A stretch of 44,923 nucleotides of DNA from Rhizophagus sp. LPA8_4_AMF (Eukaryota; Glomeromycota; Glomeromycetes; Glomerales; Glomeraceae). Shown here piece by piece: positions 27,170-38,898 of the stretch. Location: contig JADRCO010000186.1 of NCBI GenBank assembly GCA_021464525.1, forward strand, positions 1 to 44,923. The letters are read 5' to 3'. The position numbers and the translations under genes are program-made. Positions within the stretch are counted from its first letter, which is position 1. Each line of letters starts with the position of its first letter. A model generated the notes under the pieces. That model made no database searches. It saw only the letters and a program-made list of their open reading frames with translations, and was not told the DNA's origin.

Positions 27170-27305
27170 TCATATCCGCTAAGAAATAAAGAATATTCTA
27201 AATTTTTGTGATGTAAATATTTACGTTTCATTTAAAGATACTTAAAGCTTATTGCTACAAACTTTTCAATAAAGCGTAGAGTTTAGTAAATCAAAAGTCC
27301 ATTAT
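27170..27305 (+). repeat. Dispersed degenerate repeat, copy C
   Basis: Direct relative of copy A: shares CGCTAA(G)AAATAA.GAATAT, ACTTAAAG.TTATTGCTAC and the block AATAAAGCGTAGAGTTTAGT, with an internal deletion of about 28 bp relative to copy A. Confidence 0.6.
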
Positions 27306-27906
27306 ATTGGTACGTAGTCATTTTTTCGTGGTTACGCTGGATAGTCACCTCACTCTTTATTATTGCGCTTTAATTTCAAATTATTTGATCGTTGATTTTT
27401 AAGAGGAATTGCTCACAACATTTCTTCGTAACTATAATTAATAAAGAAAATTATACATGCTTATTAAAAAAAAATTATAGGCTTATTTACTTTCAAATTG
27501 CAAAAGTATTTTCAATCCAATTTTATAATAGTTGTTTCATACAATAAATAATAATTATTACTTATTCGGTAAAAACTTTTTTTGTTAGTAATCGACAAAT
27601 ACAAAATATAATAAATTATGTATAATAAAAGATAAAATAATTAAAAAACTTGCTTACATGTTGGTTGTTGCTGTTTCTATAAATAACTATCGCGATTGAA
27701 AGACATGTTAAATTCAAAATGGTTATGTTGGTGAAACAGGTGTCGGTGTGCAGGACCCCTGAATACGGAGATATCACATTAATTTAATATTGAACATAAG
27801 TGTAACCAACTAATTAAACATCCAATCGGGTTATCTTCCTTAAATGGTATGTTGGCTAATTAGACATTTTTTTTTTCATTTTTTCTTTCCTTCACAATAT
27901 AGTATA

Positions 27907-30900
27907 ATGGCGATATGTAAAAAATGTGGCAATTATAATTGTCATTATTATGAATGGTGCAAACCATGTCAATTAAGCCATTTAAGAGAAAATTTCAAAA
28001 ACTGGACCAGTGGAAATGAAAAAGTTGATAATTTAATTCAAGAAATGCAATTACAAATTAATTATTTTGATAGTATTATACTCGAATGGATACCATATGA
28101 CCAGTTTGATGATATAAAAGGAAATAGTATGAGTAGTATGAGTAGGATATATTTTGCAATATGGAAAGATGGTCCATTATACTTTATTGAAAATAAATAC
28201 ATAAGAAACAAGAATAAAAATATTGTTTTAAAATATATCTCTAATTCTCATAATATTGCAGATGAGGTATGAATATTATAAATTATTATAATTATTTACG
28301 TTTATATAATAACTTTTTTTTATGCCTTAATAGATCAAATCTTATTCACTTATAAAGGATACTAGAAATGTTAAAATATTTGGAATATCTCAAAAACCAG
28401 ACACAAATAATTATATTCTTGTTCTTGAAGATGCATATTGTATAAAATGTAATCAAAAATATGTAGATAAATACTACAAAAAGTGTTCAACATGTAAAAT
28501 ACAATATAATTGGAATGAAGTAATTAATAATATAATTCAAAAAATACAATTCAAAATTGATTCTTGTGATACATTTGAATGGATACCATTTAATCAGTTT
28601 GATAATATTAAAGAAATAGATAAAGAGAGTTCTGCTAAAGTATACTCAGCATTATGGAAGGATGGTCCATTGCATTATGATAATAATAAAAATGAATATA
28701 TAAGAATTCAGAATGAAAAGGTTGCTCTAAAATATATATATAATTCACTATATAATTCACAATATATCATTGATGAATTTAATGAGGTATGAAATTTTAT
28801 AAATTTGAATTAAATACTTTTTAGATAATAATTATTTGCTTTAATAGATGAAAAACAGTTTGAATTGTAGAATATATGGAATTTCTCAAAATCCAGATAC
28901 GCATGTTTATATTATGGTTATTGAAATTAAATGCGAAAACTGTATTATGTATAGTACATATGGTAAATTATGTGAACTGTGCCAAATAAATTACATTGAA
29001 AAGGATTTTACAGATAATGCCAATGAAAATGAAAAAATTGACCATTTAATTCAAAAAATGCAATCAAAAAATCATAATATAGTATTTGAATGGATACCAT
29101 ATAACCAATTCAATATTATTAAAGAAATAAATATATATGACTTTACTAAATTATATTCAGCAGTATGGGAGAATGGTCCATCATATTATGATGGTAAGAG
29201 CAAATATGTAAGAAATAAAAGTCAAAATATAAGTGTTATTTTAAAAAATTTATGTAATTTGCAAAACATTAGCGAATTTCTGAATGAGGTATGTAATTTA
29301 TTATTAGATTTTTTTATAAATGAATAACTTGAACTGTAATTTCTTTTATGTTTGTTAGATTAAAAATTTCTCAGATTGTAAAATATATGGAATATCACAA
29401 AATTCGGATACAAAACATTATATTGTGGTTCTTGAAGTTGGATATTGTGAAAAATGTGGAATATATACTTATGGTAAATGGTGTGAATTGTGCCAAATAA
29501 ATTATTTTAAAAAGAATTTTACAGATAGCTCTAGTGAAAATGAAAAAATTGACCATTTAGTTCAAGAAATACAATTACAAATTAATTTAAATGATGATAT
29601 AGTATTTGAATGGGTACTATATAGTCAGTTTAACAATATTGAAGAAATAGGTCATGGTGGTTTTACAAAAGTATATTCAGCAGTATGGGAGAATGGTCCA
29701 TCATATTATGATGGTAAGAGCAAATATGTAAGAAATAAAAGTCAAAATATAAGTGTTATTTTAAAAAATTTATGTAATTTGCAAAACATTAGCGAATTTC
29801 TGAATGAGGTATGTAATTTATTATTAGATTTTTTTTATAAATGAATAACTTGAACAATAATTTTTTATTTTTGTTATATTAAGAATTTCTCAGATTGTAA
29901 AATATATGGTATATCACAAAATTCGGATACAAAAGATTATATTGTGGTTCTTGAAGATGGATATTGTGAAAAATGTGGAATATATACTTATGGTAAATTG
30001 TGTGAATTGTGCCAAATAAATTATTTTAAAAAGAATTTTACAGATAGCTCTAGTGAAAATGAAAAAATTGACCAGTTAATTCAAGAAATGCAATTAAAAA
30101 ATCATGATATAGTATTTGAATGGATACCATATAATCAATTCAAAATTAAAGAAATAAATATAAATAACTATACTAAATTATATTCAGCGGTATGGAAGAA
30201 TTGTCCATCATATTATTATGATGGTAAAAACAAATTTACAAGAAATGAAAAACAAAATAAAAGTAGTATTCTAAAAAATTTATTATGTAATTCACAAAAT
30301 AATATTGATGAATTTCTGAATGAGGTATGTAATTTATTATTAGATTTTATTATGAATGAATATGCTTAAATAGAAATTTTTTCATATTTAATAGATAAAA
30401 AATAATTCAAATCGTAAAATATACGGAATTTCTCAGAATCCAGATACGAAAGATTATATTATGATTTTTGAAGATGGTTATTGTGGAAATTGTAATTGTA
30501 AACTTTATATACGTGGTATATTGTGTGAACTGTGCCAAATAAATTATTTTAATAAAAATTTTACAGATAGCTCTAGTGAAAATGAAAAAATTGACCATTT
30601 AGTTCAAGAAATACAATTACAAATTAATTTAAATGATGATATAGTATTTGAATGGGTACTATATAGTCAGTTTAACAATATTGAAGAAATAGGTCATGGT
30701 GGTTTTACAAAAGTATATTCAGCAGTATGGGAGAATGGTCCATCATATTATGATGGTAAGAGCAAATATGTAAGAAATAAAAGTCAAAATATAAGTGTTA
30801 TTTTAAAAAATTTATGTAATTTGCAAAACATTAGCGAATTTCTGAATGAGGTATGTAATTTATTATTAGATTTTTTTTATAAATGAATAACTTGAACAAT

Positions 30901-32467
30901 AATTTTTTATTTTTGTTATATTAAGAATTTCTCAGATTGTAAAATATATGGTATATCACAAAATTCGGATACAAAAGATTATATTGTGGTTCTTGAAGAT
31001 GGATATTGTGAAAAATGTGGAATATATACTTATGGTAAATTGTGTGAATTGTGCCAAATAAATTATTTTAAAAAGAATTTTACAGATAGCTCTAGTGAAA
31101 ATGAAAAAATTGACCATTTAGTTCAAGAAATGCAATTGGAAATTAATTCAAATGACGATATAGTATTTGAATGGGTACCATATAATCAGTTTAATAATAT
31201 TTTAGAAGTTGGTAAGGGTGGTTTTGCTAAAGTATATTCAGCAATATGGAAAAATGGTCCATTATGTTATGATAATAATAGAAAAAGATATTTAAGAACT
31301 CAGGATAAAAAGGTTGCTTTGAAATGCTTACTTAACTCTCAAAATATCTCAAATAAGTTTTTAAGTGAGGTATAGTAAGGCTTTCGTTCTTTGAATTTTA
31401 AATATTGTCTTAATATTAATAATTATTTACTAATTAGGATAATTTTTATCATACTTAATAGGTTAAAGCATATTCAACTAAGAAATATGATAATTATATT
31501 AGTAATAATATTCTAAAAATTTATGGAATATCACAAAATCCAATTACAAAAGATTACATAATGATTCTTGACTATGCAGAAGGTGGAAATTTTGATTATT
31601 GGACAAATAAAAATTACAAAAATTTTGATTGGTCATATAAATTAACAACACTATGGAATATTATTAAAGGCCTTAAAGAAATTCATCAAAATCAGATGGT
31701 CCATCGTGATTTTCATACAGGAAATATATTATTAAATGTTATCTATGTCAATAATTTAAATGATAATAGTATATATATTTCAGATATGGGATTATGTGGA
31801 AAAGTTGATGATATTAATCAAAATAATATATATGGAGTTATGCCTTATGTAGCTCCTGAAATGTTAAAAAAAAATTCTTACACTCAAGCAACAGATATTT
31901 ATAGTTTTGGTATGATTATGTATTTTGTAGGAACTGGAAAACAGCCATTTTCAGATTGTGCACATGATCAGTATTTAGCAATAAAAATATGTAATGGGAT
32001 TAGGCCTGAAATAAATGAGCAAGAAATACCAAAATGTTATGGTGAATTAATGAAAAAGTGTTGGGATTCAAATCCAGACAATAGGCCAAAAATAACCGAA
32101 ATTCTTGAATTAATTGATCTATTTTTTTGTTCGTATAAGTATGAAAAATTTTCTTTTAAGAGAATTGTGAAAATTAAAAAAGAAAAACAACATTATGAAA
32201 TTGAAAAACAATTCAAAGAAGCAGAAGAATACAGAAAATCCCACCTTACACCATTTGACGAAAGTAAACGATTAACTACCCATCCACAAGCTTTTTATAC
32301 ATCACGATTACTTAATCCATTTACAAAAGATCTTCCAAAAGATGATAACATTGGAAATAATTCAGTAGAAGTAATTGATTTTACAAAGTAAGTACTGTTT
32401 TAATTCTGTTATCAATTCTATAATTGTATTGATTGTTATATTTTTTGTATGTTGTAGTGATGAATGA
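27907..32467 (+). CDS. Multi-module zinc-ribbon protein kinase (TKL-like), copy 2
   Basis: Paralogue of the gene at 15674 with the same nine-exon plan: 27907-28266, 28334-28786, 28848-29288, 29359-29808, 29884-30324, 30395-30850, 30926-31369, 31462-32387, 32458-32467; 1326 aa if all are joined. Seven ribbon plus N-lobe modules precede the C-lobe. Exon 7 has GKGGFAKVYSA and KKVALK; exons 4 and 6 have GHGGFTKVYSA but VILK; others lack a proper loop. The C-lobe has an intact HRDFHTGN, SDMG, YVAPE and a C-terminal basic/Glu-rich tail. Thus copy 2 keeps the HRD Arg that copy 1 lost and is the better candidate for an active kinase. Acceptors of exons 5 and 7 have lost the AG used by sister modules and appear to use the AG six bases later, which keeps the frame. 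Exons 4-5 and 6-7 share a 559-bp perfect repeat. Confidence 0.85.
29516..30074 (+). repeat. Internal direct repeat, first copy
   Basis: I see no mismatch against 30558-31116 (offset 1042 bp) across coding and intron sequence. It spans the second half of exon 4, the intron and the first part of exon 5. Confidence 0.85.
30558..31116 (+). repeat. Internal direct repeat, second copy
   Basis: Perfect partner of 29516-30074, covering the second half of exon 6, the intron and the first part of exon 7. Similarity falls back to ordinary module level on both sides. Confidence 0.85.
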
Positions 32468-34607
32468 ATAAGATAGAAAATTATTTTGGTATAATAAAAA
32501 TTAAGTTAAGATTAGCTACTAGTTATAACCTTTTTGACGTTTTATTTCACATTTATTTTTCATTTATTTTTTTTATATTTATTTATTTATTGCTCAACAC
32601 TGATTATAGAGTACAGTTCATGTAATTTTGTTTTTACATAAATAAAGTCAGTTTGTAATTGAGCAAGATAATTTCGAAATTTTTAATTTAAGTGAAGAAT
32701 TAAATCTAAGGTGAAGTAAGAAATATAATGAAAGCGACCTTCCTTGAACCTAAATGCTCGAATTCTAATCTTTATTTAGCAACAATAATTGTAGGCCTTT
32801 CCATTAAAACATTTAAGATGAAATAATTTATTTGAATTTAACATAACGCATGAAGTAACTTTTGCAAGTTGTTATTTTTAAACATGCTATTTTGAAAAAA
32901 AAAAGAAATATTACGATAATTCTGAAATAGTTTTTTGATTTCAAATGTGGATCATATTTTATAAAGACGATATGTTGAAAAAGTGTATCTTAATCCGTGT
33001 TACATTATTATGCTTTAAGGGCTATTCACAAGGATGAAATCGGAAGAAAGTAACATCAGCATAGCGGGCTTTCTATTTTCTGATTGATCGGATTGTTGTT
33101 CGGGGTTTTGGGTTGATAATTAGTTGATAATGAAATTGAGTAAAATGTTTAAGATTATAAAAAAAATGAATTTAAATATATAAAGTTTTATTGATACATT
33201 CGATATTGGCCATTTGCCATTAGGCTGGTTTAGGATGTTTTGATGCTTTGACGTTAAAATCGTTAAAAAATAAATTTAAAGATCGATTTATCCTTATAGA
33301 TTGACCAATAATTCTACTTTTATGTTACCATTATACACCCAATAATCATTTTTAAAATATTCTTACAATGGAGATATTAGCCAATATCATTTTATTATTT
33401 TCGTGTTTATAGCAATTTTACCGTTGCCTGTTTATGGCCAACAAACGCCAGTCATCATCTATTAGGCACTAGTACTTTTGGCCAAAATCCAAACACTGAG
33501 TTAACGAATTATAAAATAAAGATTTCAATATTGATAAAGTAATGAAAATATTACCTAACATAAAGTTATTACTCCATTTAAAGTTATATTAACTTCGATC
33601 GACCAATTTCTAGTTCTTTTCTCTAAAGTATTTACAGCACACAGTACGGGAAAAATTTATCATTATATCGAATTACTTAATATATTCTGTATGAATATTT
33701 CGGTAGTACAGTACTATTGTACCAGATTCTTAAGTAAAAATAATGAATGTTAGCTCATTTATTTAAATTTATAGTATATGAATTTATTGCAGTTGATTTA
33801 TAAATTTAATTTTTTTCAAATAAATAAAATCTCAATCACTAGTCAAGAAGCAGCAGTAACAATATAATTTTTTGATTTTCTGATATATTAAATATTTCAG
33901 CTGTAACAACATTTTTTAAAAGTTCTTTATCTTTATTTGAGAAAATTTTCAAGACGAACTGAAATGAAAATAAATTGTATAATGTGGACTTTTAATTTAT
34001 AACTGGAAGATGTGTTAATTCAGAGTTTATACTATAGTGTACAAGATAAGGATGTATTCACAATAAGTATACTATTTTAATTCTTACGATATTTGCTATA
34101 TTTTGATTTTTATATTCAAAATATGTAATTTAAATCAAATATGTGACTTTATTAAAAGAAAAACACAATTATTATGCAGTTTCCATATATACCTGAAATC
34201 AATTTTTTCGATATTGAATTAATCATTGTTTGAATTTGTATTTTTTAGATAAACTAGGGAACGCAAACCGTTCAGGACCGAAGCATAATCAATTTATTTA
34301 CATCACGTGACAGTCGTGACATGTACTGTGTAAAACTAAATGCAAAGTCTAATTGGTCGATAAACATGCTACGCGGACAATTATAAAAAAAATGGTGATT
34401 CAGAGCTTGAAATTCATTTAAATTATTCAATAACTGCAAGAAAATTACGATAAATATTCAAAAGTAAACCATAGTAAATAATATTTATTTTATAATTATG
34501 AGTGTAGCTAACACTCGTTAAAAAAAATAAAAATAAATATTTTCTAACTTTCAGAATTGAGCAAAAACATATTATATATATATAAAAAAATACATTATTT
34601 TTAACAT
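32468..34607. other. Intergenic between convergent kinase genes
   Basis: Contains the 3' flank of kinase copy 2 with the shared block at 32615-32800, then about 1.8 kb in which I see no gene. Weak similarity to the flank of copy 1 continues around 32930-33050 (GGATGAAATCGG), showing that the ancestral duplication reached beyond the gene. A GC-richer patch around 34255-34380 has no coding signal I can support. Confidence 0.45.
32615..32800. other. 186-bp non-coding block identical to 20434-20619
   Basis: Perfect copy of the block downstream of kinase copy 1, here starting 148 bp after the stop codon. The shorter distance is due to a deletion (or insertion in copy 1) of about 45 bp between stop and block, so the block is preserved while its surroundings change. 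Confidence 0.75.
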
Positions 34608-36910
34608 TTAATTCATCAGAATCTCAGGAATTTCTAATTCGTTCTGCTCCTTTGAATGAAGATTCGAGGAATTATATGCTTCATAATCATCTATATATTT
34701 TATGAAGATAATTAGATTATGAAAGTATGGAATATTATTAGGGAAAAGATTATTTACTTACCATCATCGTCTCCAATATAATTTCTTTGCGTATATTGAA
34801 ATTCAGCTTCATTATTATCATAATTTACTAATTTTCATTAATTTACAGAAAAAAGATTGGTTACGGAATAAAGTTTTTATTTATTATTAAAAACAAAATT
34901 ATGTACTAGCTACCTTTATTATTGTATAACTTTATTTTTTCAGATTTAGGCTTGTCTTCTATTTTAGATAATTAAAAAAATAAACAGATTAATAAATAAA
35001 TTTTTCGTTACAGTATAGTAGTAAATATTTATTAAATTAGAAATCTTACCAATTAACTTCAAAGAATTTTTCTGTTCAGACGCTTGTTTGGATGTAATAA
35101 CTTGAAATAATTATTAAAATTTTTAATAAACTTTTAATAATATCAACAATTAGTGTGTATATAGTATATACTTTATTAATAAATACTTACTTTCCGGAAT
35201 ACTAAGATCAAATTGCACACTTCGATACGCTAATAAATATAATAAAAATAAACCATTTTGTTACATTTAGTTTAATCATGACATATAATTTATTTTTTTC
35301 TTATTACCTTCTTGTTCTTCTATAAATATATAAAATTATATTAATTCATAAAAATTCGAAATAATATGAAAGAAAGCAAAATTTATAATAATTTAATTAC
35401 CTTCAGTAGCATTTCTTGGTTCAGATAAAATTTCAAAATTATATATTTTACTTTTAAGATTTTCAGCGAAAGAATTGATTGAACTTGAGCTTACACTAGA
35501 ATTTGTATTTAATTGGATATTATTTATGTTTTTACTATTATTTGTTTGTTTTTCTATTTCTTCATTTTGATAAAATGATGTACTAATTTCTCTCATTTTT
35601 TGTAAAAAACTACTAACGTTAGGTCTTTTTGCTGGATCAGCATCCCAACATTGTATCATTAAATTTTTATATTCTAAAGGAGTATCCGATGATATTTTTG
35701 GTCTCATACCATTTACAATGTTCATTGCCAGATCATAATCCTTATATCTATTAAAATAGAAAGGTGGTTTACCGGATGAAATTTCCCACATAAGCATTGA
35801 GACACTATAAATATCAGATGCAAGAGTAAATCTTTTTCCAATAATTACTTCTGGTGCCATATAAGGAAGATTACCATAGATACTTCCTGGTGGTTTATCA
35901 ATAGGACCACAAAATCCGAGATCGCTGATATACCAATAATTATTATATTGTGAATACAATATATTTCCGGAATGCAAGTCTCTGTGAGCCACATTCTCGT
36001 TATGAATACTATTAAGCGCATCAATTATTTTTATTGTAATTAAAATCTTTTCCTTCCACGTAAGTTTATTAAAATTTTGTTGCAAATATTTTCTTAAATC
36101 CATATCCATTAAAGACATTACAAGAAAATGAGCATCATTTAGTGGATTTCGCGTTATACCATAACATAATGCTACTTCTACCCATTTGATACATATGTTT
36201 AAATGTAATGCCGCCTATACAAATGTTTTCAAATAAATTTTTATTACTTATTCAAAATAAAAGTCATTGTTTTTTGGATCACTAACCTCTTCAAACCAAC
36301 TTCTGTTCGCACTTTCAATGTTTTCTAATTTTTTAAGGATTACCTTATGTTTACCTGATCTTACTAATCTTTTTTCTTCGATATCCCATTTAATATATCT
36401 TCCTTCTATCCATTCAGCCACATAGATTTCAGAAAATCCACCTTTCGTTAAATATGTAATATTTTGTAAATGATTATATGGTATCCACTCAACTACCAGA
36501 ATTGGAAAAAATGTTTCCTCTTGACATTTTCGTATTAAAATATCAATATTATCATTTCCAGATGACCAATTTGGAAAATTATCTTTTAAATAATTTCGAA
36601 TACAATTCTCACAATAAAATGTTGCTAAACATTCTTTTTCACAATTTTCACATAATCTTTTTGTTCCTTCATTAAAAAGTATTTTAAGATAATCATAACC
36701 TTCATTTAACCTTCTTATCGTTTCAAATTTTTCATCTTCCGTAAGAATTTTATCATCTAGAATTAATTTTTGTCTAAATTGATGTTGTTCGCATAATTTA
36801 TTAGTATAATCTGTTAATGCAAATGTTCTATAAAGAGTAGCGTGAATTATTTTTTTACGAGTAGTAGAAATTTTAGTGTTATATTTAGTGAAATACCAAT
36901 CAGTATCCAT
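34608..36910 (-). CDS. Zinc-ribbon TKL-like protein kinase, single module
   Basis: Exons (high to low): 36287-36910, 35401-36214, 35308-35319, 35191-35229, 35050-35100, 34914-34958, 34762-34827, 34608-34690; phases agree and give 577 aa. Residues 1-85 are an N-terminal extension. A cysteine ribbon lies at 87-103 (CENC...YCENC), then PNWSSGN and the N-lobe: TKGGFSEIYVAEW (first loop Gly replaced by Thr or absent), VILKK with Lys193, alpha-C Glu just before the intron. The C-lobe has HRDLHSGN, SDLGFCGP, YMAPEV and a WD-containing subdomain, so it keeps the catalytic Asp and metal site (DLG). The last six short exons, including one of 12 nt, code an acidic low-complexity tail ending LEIPEILMN. 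The intron after alpha-C Glu is at the same place as in the multi-module genes. Likely active Ser/Thr or dual-specificity kinase; substrate unknown. Confidence 0.85.
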
Positions 36911-37548
36911 ATTAAATATAAACGTTGTTTTAATTATTCAATGCGTAAAAAAATTTTTTTTGAGCAGTTTATATTGGAAATTTTAATAAAGTAAATTGAA
37001 CTGGAAAACTATTAATTTTATTAAAAGTCGCTAAAACAACGAAATGATCGGCCTTTGTGTTTTAATTATATGAATGTTATACAAATGACTAAGAAAATTT
37101 TTCTTTAGTAAATCAAGTGGAACACAAATAATTATTCAATTAAAAAAAATTTATTTAATTTTTACAGTATTTACATATATGGAAAACAAAACCAAATAAC
37201 AGGTAAAAACAAAGATTTTTACCATCTTTTGAGTATTACGAAAATCATCTGATATCGGTTACACAAACCTGAATATCATAACGAAACGTCGAAACGTCGA
37301 AACGTTCATATTTAGTTTTAATCTATAGGTAAACTTAATTATGTAAAAAATAAAAACATGTTTCATAAAAACGTTGCCATTGTAGTAAGTGTACCATTCA
37401 AATATTTCCTTAATCAAGGACATAATAACGTAATAATACACAAATACAATGATATTCCTTATGTATGAACATTATTAAATTTCAATAGCACCAATAATCA
37501 TAATAATTATCAATATAATTCGCTAATAATAATACCTTATATTTACAT
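36911..37548. other. Intergenic between kinase and F-box genes
   Basis: Both flanking genes read leftward, so this holds the kinase promoter and the 3' end of the F-box gene. The only structure seen is a triple 8-bp repeat at 37282-37305. Confidence 0.45.
37282..37305 (+). repeat. 8-bp microsatellite-like repeat, three units
   Basis: CGAAACGT occurs three times head to tail, GC-richer than its surroundings. The unit overlaps the palindrome AACGTT at its right end. Confidence 0.7.
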
Positions 37549-38898
37549 TTAATTCCAATCAAAATAACGGCAATAATAATTAACATCAAATTTTTTTACT
37601 TTAACAACACAATCATTGATTATATCAACTTTATGAATTTCTTTAAAATATAAAATATAATAAATAGATATTAAAGTATGATGTTTTTCTTTCCATCTCT
37701 TAAAGAAAGTTTTCAAGCTTTCCATTTTAATTTTAAAATTTTCCAATTTTAAAGAATTTAAACTTGAAGGTGCATGTATTACTAATATATCTAATAATTT
37801 ATCATAAGAATCATTATTATAACCCTTACTTACTATAACTAATCTTTCTAATTCCCTGATAATCAAATCATCATCTTGATAAAACAAAGCAACTGATTTT
37901 AGATTTGGACAATATTGAGTAATGGACTGAATAAACATTACCATATTTTTTTCATGAAAATCATGTTTAATTCTAATCTCTCGTAAATTACCTTTTGTTG
38001 ATTTAATAAGTATTGCTGCTTCATAAATATATCCACCATATAATTCAAGATACTCAAGATTTGGTAGATTAGGCTCCATTAAACTATTATCTACAATATT
38101 TCCATCAATTTTTAAAGTTTTTAAATTAACAAATTTGCCAAATATTGGACAACAAAATTTAATTGGGCAACTTAGATGAATTAAAAGAATAGAATGTGCT
38201 TGCTTTGTTAAAGCTTCTCCAATTCCTTCACATGAAATTTCATATGGATCAGCCAAAGCTCTGAAACCACATTTGAAATATTGTAAATTCTTTTGTGCTT
38301 TAATTAAAATAATTAATCCAGGATTATCATAATTACAATATTTGATGTTTAAATATTTGATATTATGACAAATTTGTGCCAACTTATCAAGTTTAACAGA
38401 AGCATTGCATTTTAATGTAGTAACATTTAAAAAACGTTCGTGTGATCCTGAAATATTACAAATTTCTTGATCAACATAACTACTAAATATTATAAGTTTT
38501 TTAATATTCGGAGAATAATTAAAAATCATTTTAAATAATTCCCGTATGATTGTACTCTCATAATTTCTATCATACGTATTTTGAGCAATAGCCATAATGT
38601 TAGTATCTTTTAAAGTTTTAAGATAACTAACATATTTGAATAACGGTTTACGAGTATTAATGTCCCTATTTATTAAATGAAATTTAATTTCGGGTGGCAA
38701 AAATGAGATAATAGTTTTATGTAAATAAGACAATCTAAGTTTATCATTCTTAAGAAACTTCCAAGGATTTTTCCAAAGAACCGGTACAACCGTTTCACAC
38801 CAAAATTTGTTTATCAAAAGACAGGAATATAATGACTTGACATCATATTCTAAATCTTCAAAAATAATTGAAAGGCAATCTTGTGAGAGTTTTGACAT
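37549..38898 (-). CDS. F-box protein with leucine-rich-repeat-like region
   Basis: Single uninterrupted frame of 449 codons. Residues about 1-45 match an F-box (LSQDCLSIIFEDL ... LYSCLLINKFWCETVVPVLWKNPW), the part that binds Skp1 in SCF ubiquitin ligases. From about 110 onward the protein has irregular Leu/Ile-rich repeats with LxxLxIxxC-like pieces (for example IKYLNIKYC, LKTLKIDGN, LEYLELYGG), which in this class form the substrate-binding solenoid. The protein is expected to be soluble. F-box/LRR genes of this build form a large family in Rhizophagus. The target is unknown. No intron is needed. Confidence 0.85.
   Translation of the reverse strand: MSKLSQDCLSIIFEDLEYDVKSLYSCLLINKFWCETVVPVLWKNPWKFLKNDKLRLSYLHKTIISFLPPEIKFHLINRDINTRKPLFKYVSYLKTLKDTNIMAIAQNTYDRNYESTIIRELFKMIFNYSPNIKKLIIFSSYVDQEICNISGSHERFLNVTTLKCNASVKLDKLAQICHNIKYLNIKYCNYDNPGLIILIKAQKNLQYFKCGFRALADPYEISCEGIGEALTKQAHSILLIHLSCPIKFCCPIFGKFVNLKTLKIDGNIVDNSLMEPNLPNLEYLELYGGYIYEAAILIKSTKGNLREIRIKHDFHEKNMVMFIQSITQYCPNLKSVALFYQDDDLIIRELERLVIVSKGYNNDSYDKLLDILVIHAPSSLNSLKLENFKIKMESLKTFFKRWKEKHHTLISIYYILYFKEIHKVDIINDCVVKVKKFDVNYYCRYFDWN

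Larger units (their letters stand above)
25081..27906. other. Intergenic with small repeats, no gene
   Basis: No convincing gene lies in this stretch. Contents: a hairpin near 25285-25300 with GGTGTA/TACACC arms, a purine-rich low-complexity tract (25590-25720), the 92-bp hairpin element at 25959-26050, two related Lys-rich-looking A-tracts (about 26130-26240 and 26940-27030) that seem to be repeat copies, and dispersed-repeat copies B and C. The right end is the leader of kinase copy 2. Confidence 0.5.
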
